Of a stretch of 8,638 nucleotides of DNA, positions 6,770 through 8,638 are shown in pieces. The notes beneath the pieces are model-generated. The model was not told the origin of the DNA and searched no databases. It saw only the letters and a list, made by a program, of their open reading frames with translations. Numbering within the stretch: the stretch's first letter is position 1; each line of letters opens with the position of its first letter. Origin of the DNA: Bacteroidales bacterium (lineage in GTDB: Bacteria; Bacteroidota; Bacteroidia; Bacteroidales; UBA932); assembly GCA_017472115.1 (NCBI GenBank), contig JAFUQW010000127.1, positions 1-8,638 on the forward strand. Direction: 5' to 3'. The position numbers were made by a program, and so were the translations under genes.

Positions 6770-6806
6770 TTATTGAAAAACTTCCAGCGGGCCACTTTTA
6801 CATCAT

Positions 6807-8126
6807 CTAATCCTTCTTTAAATTTACTTTAATTCTAAATAGTAATAGTTTTAAGCTTCGTATTAACCACCAATATCTTTGCTTGACGATAAGTTTAAAG
6901 TGAGGCTTCTCGTGTCTTAGTTTACAATCAAAGTTCTCACACAATCCACCACATTTTGTGCATTGGTATTTTGCAATATATAAATTATACGCTTTAAGTA
7001 CTATGTCTTGCAAATCTTGAATCTCATCAATCAAACTATTCTTACCTGTTACTATATCAAGCAGTTTCCGAATATCTTCTTGCAGGAAATGATTGTTAGG
7101 TAAATTTATTAATTCCTCAATCTTTCCTATAAACATCTTTTGTTTCTTAAGTGCTTTTTTGCAGGCTATAAGTGAACGAATAATCAGCTTATAATCGGAA
7201 TCAAAATTATCCAGATTGATAATGCCGACAGTTTTTAAATTTTCGGTTTTTTGTATTATTTTTTCTTTGTGTTCACTGAGGTCTTTAATAGTTCTATTCC
7301 AATCGAATATTTCTGCTTTAAGAGCATTTACAGCGGTTTGTCCATATCTAAAACTGATTAATTGCTCATACGCTTGATTTTCATCAATTTTATTGAATGT
7401 ATATAAATCAATAATTCTATCAATTTCAAAAATACCTTTTTTGTTATTTGTGTATGTCTGAATTATACAAAATAGAACAATTACTATTAGGATAACCGCT
7501 ACACTAAATTCAAAAGTTTCAAAATTGGGTTTGCTGATAAAAAGACTCTTGAATACAGTTGGGGAATGGAAAGAAATAATGCAAATAAGTATGTAATTGA
7601 TAGCGGTTGCCGAGAGGTTTAACCATCTCTCTTTAAATGGATACATTTTTAATTCAGCAACCACAAATTTATTCCTAAGCAACGATATATATATTAGTGT
7701 TATCAATTTTAATACAAATAAAACCAGCCAGCAATAATATAGGAAACAAGATATTTTGCATAGATATAACCAAATACAGATACTAAGGGAAAGTATCGCT
7801 TGAAGAACTATTGATATTATGGGAGCTTCATCTTTAATCGTGCGTATTCTTTCAGAAGAGAATAGTCTTGTTCGAGGTTTTATGATAATATATATGTATG
7901 AAATAATAAAGAGGAATCCTAAAGAGACAATAATGCACGACTGATCCCAAATGACACTACTAGCTTTCTCTTTTAGTAGAGTGTACAGATATATGCAGAG
8001 TGTCACTAATGAACCGAGTTCTACCCATATATTTCGTCCGGATATTTGTGAAATTGCGTACTCTCTATCCCTCTCTGAATACAAGAAAGATAGGAATTCT
8101 GATTTTGTGTAATCGTTTGGTATCAT
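6807..8126 (-). CDS. Six-helix membrane protein with coiled region and C-terminal Cys4 zinc-type motif
   Basis: I do not recognise this family. From the ATG at 8126 it is 439 residues. A frame extension to TTG at 8147 would add 7 residues and overlap the upstream gene; ATG is preferred because it sits 7 bases after that gene's stop. The N-terminus is polar (SEFLSFLYSERDREYAISQIS). Six hydrophobic segments follow at about residues 35-52, 62-82, 102-122, 127-149, 170-186 and 207-223. The rest is soluble and highly charged: a helical, probably coiled-coil stretch (about 255-380), then CTKCGGLCENFDC with Cys389, Cys392, Cys396 and Cys401, followed by His405 and His409 (codons at about 6900-6962). 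This spacing could bind zinc. A basic, tryptophan-containing tail ends the protein. The gene is AT-rich, unlike the block before 6515, and directly follows a nuclease-domain gene. A membrane effector or anchor in a defence-like module is a reasonable guess, but no catalytic motif shows it. Confidence 0.85.
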   Translation of the reverse strand: MIPNDYTKSEFLSFLYSERDREYAISQISGRNIWVELGSLVTLCIYLYTLLKEKASSVIWDQSCIIVSLGFLFIISYIYIIIKPRTRLFSSERIRTIKDEAPIISIVLQAILSLSICIWLYLCKISCFLYYCWLVLFVLKLITLIYISLLRNKFVVAELKMYPFKERWLNLSATAINYILICIISFHSPTVFKSLFISKPNFETFEFSVAVILIVIVLFCIIQTYTNNKKGIFEIDRIIDLYTFNKIDENQAYEQLISFRYGQTAVNALKAEIFDWNRTIKDLSEHKEKIIQKTENLKTVGIINLDNFDSDYKLIIRSLIACKKALKKQKMFIGKIEELINLPNNHFLQEDIRKLLDIVTGKNSLIDEIQDLQDIVLKAYNLYIAKYQCTKCGGLCENFDCKLRHEKPHFKLIVKQRYWWLIRSLKLLLFRIKVNLKKD

Positions 8127-8133
8127 ATCAGGC

Positions 8134-8638
8134 TTATTTAAAATCAAAGATTTGAACGGCTAACTGAATAACCTTATTAGGGTCCTGTGGTAGTCGAAAC
8201 TTATAATTAGGCCATTCGGAAGAATTGTTATTGTCTTGAGAAATATATGCTGAGTGTTTTGCAATACTATCTTTAATGGTATTGATAACAGTCGAAATAG
8301 ATATCTGCTTAACAAATATTAAGAGAGAAGTTTTACTATCTCTCCATGTTAAATAACTTAATAGCTGATCTATTGCTTCAAGGAAGGCCTTCTTGCCCTT
8401 CCAAATTTTACATTCTGCAATGAAGATGATAGAACCATTATGTTTAATCATAATGTCGGTCTTACCGTTATGGTTAAACGATTCTCCAGTAGTAGATAAA
8501 GAAGTAAAAGTTGCATTTAATTGTGCAAGAAATAGTGCTCTAATACATTCCTCGTTCTGATTCCGAACAGTTTCAGGATACTGTTCCAAACTCCGTCCAA
8601 TTCTTTGAATGGTATCTAATATTTGATGATATGTTTCA
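8134..8638 (-). CDS. C-terminal part of a protein ending in a PD-(D/E)XK nuclease domain (5' end outside window)
   Basis: The frame is open to the window edge, with about 167 codons visible, and the first residues (ETYHQILDTIQRIGRSLEQ) are already inside the protein. The TTG at 8589 is therefore not the true start. The visible part reads as a compact nuclease fold: a helix with EECIRALFLAQLN, then TGESFNHNGKTDIMI with the metal-binding Asp at 8455-8457, a strand IIFIAECKIWKG with Glu at 8413-8415 and Lys at 8407-8409, then DQLLSYLTWRD, whose Gln is often conserved after the ExK strand. This gives the D, ExK and Q set expected of an active enzyme. Related proteins with a large N-terminal region and this C-terminal domain are, from memory, widespread and poorly characterised, often near restriction or defence genes. 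The stop TAA (8134-8136) is 7 bases before the membrane-protein ATG, so the two are probably one operon. Substrate and the missing N-terminal domain are unknown. Confidence 0.85.
   Translation of the reverse strand, partial: ETYHQILDTIQRIGRSLEQYPETVRNQNEECIRALFLAQLNATFTSLSTTGESFNHNGKTDIMIKHNGSIIFIAECKIWKGKKAFLEAIDQLLSYLTWRDSKTSLLIFVKQISISTVINTIKDSIAKHSAYISQDNNNSSEWPNYKFRLPQDPNKVIQLAVQIFDFK

Larger units (their letters stand above)
6514..6806. other. AT-rich non-coding gap between the ilvE terminator and the minus-strand genes
   Basis: No convincing gene, tRNA or integrase remnant is seen here. The stretch holds the GC drop from the housekeeping block to the accessory genes. It contains a close direct repeat CAAGCGG (6576-6582 and 6588-6594), small hairpins (6611-6640), a near-palindrome TAACAT/ATGTTA (6675-6680 with 6683-6688), and two copies of an 11-base repeat (6700-6710 and 6748-6758). 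One boundary of an inserted segment could lie here, but only one side is in the window, so no attachment site can be called. Confidence 0.6.

Noticed and set aside
6514..6806. tRNA, integrase remnant or attachment site in the gap
   Set aside because: No cloverleaf, recombinase motif or matched end duplication could be found. The far end of any inserted segment is outside the window.
8127..8147. TTG at 8147 as the start of the membrane protein
   Set aside because: It would overlap the nuclease gene by 14 bases, while an ATG 7 bases after that gene's stop gives a normal N-terminus. It cannot be fully excluded.
8587..8589. TTG as start of the nuclease gene
   Set aside because: The frame remains open upstream to the window edge with sensible protein sequence, so this is an internal leucine codon.

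Overview
The window reads as two joined pieces of a Bacteroidales-type genome, probably an uncultured gut or rumen lineage. This is inferred from the Bacteroidetes-like housekeeping proteins (AlaS with a GGGGGQP tail motif, a YjgP/YjgQ permease with a long periplasmic domain, short-form IlvA, BCAT), from the lack of clear Shine-Dalgarno sequences before the starts, and from a perfect match to the Bacteroides -7 promoter motif TAnnTTTG upstream of ilvA. No species can be named from sequence alone.

Bases 1 to about 6515 are ordinary chromosome of moderate GC (33 of 60 bases are G/C in 3001-3060), with every gene on the + strand. In order they are: the 3' end of alaS; a palindromic intergenic repeat; one long gene in which an LptF/LptG-type LPS-export permease runs in frame into a complete methionyl-tRNA formyltransferase; a thiamine pyrophosphokinase overlapping that gene by 8 bases; a terminator and promoter; then ilvA (threonine ammonia-lyase) and ilvE (branched-chain aminotransferase), 7 bases apart. 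IlvA and IlvE catalyse the first and last steps of isoleucine synthesis. AlaS and Fmt serve translation, the permease half serves the outer membrane, and the kinase makes thiamine diphosphate. A second palindromic repeat closes the ilvE transcript inside a long hairpin.

From about 6515 to the end the DNA becomes strongly AT-rich (15 of 60 bases are G/C in 7201-7260) and the coding strand flips. After a roughly 290-base gap containing short repeats there are two minus-strand genes. The upstream one is cut by the window edge and is the C-terminal part of a protein ending in a PD-(D/E)XK nuclease domain. The downstream one starts 7 bases after it and encodes a six-helix membrane protein with a cytoplasmic helical region and a C-terminal Cys4 zinc-type motif. 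I recognise no named system. The pairing (nuclease plus membrane protein, AT-rich, next to housekeeping genes) fits a horizontally acquired defence-like module, but that is inference.

The points most worth following are the permease-Fmt fusion, the two oppositely oriented repeats with a shared three-stem architecture, and the nuclease/membrane-protein pair.
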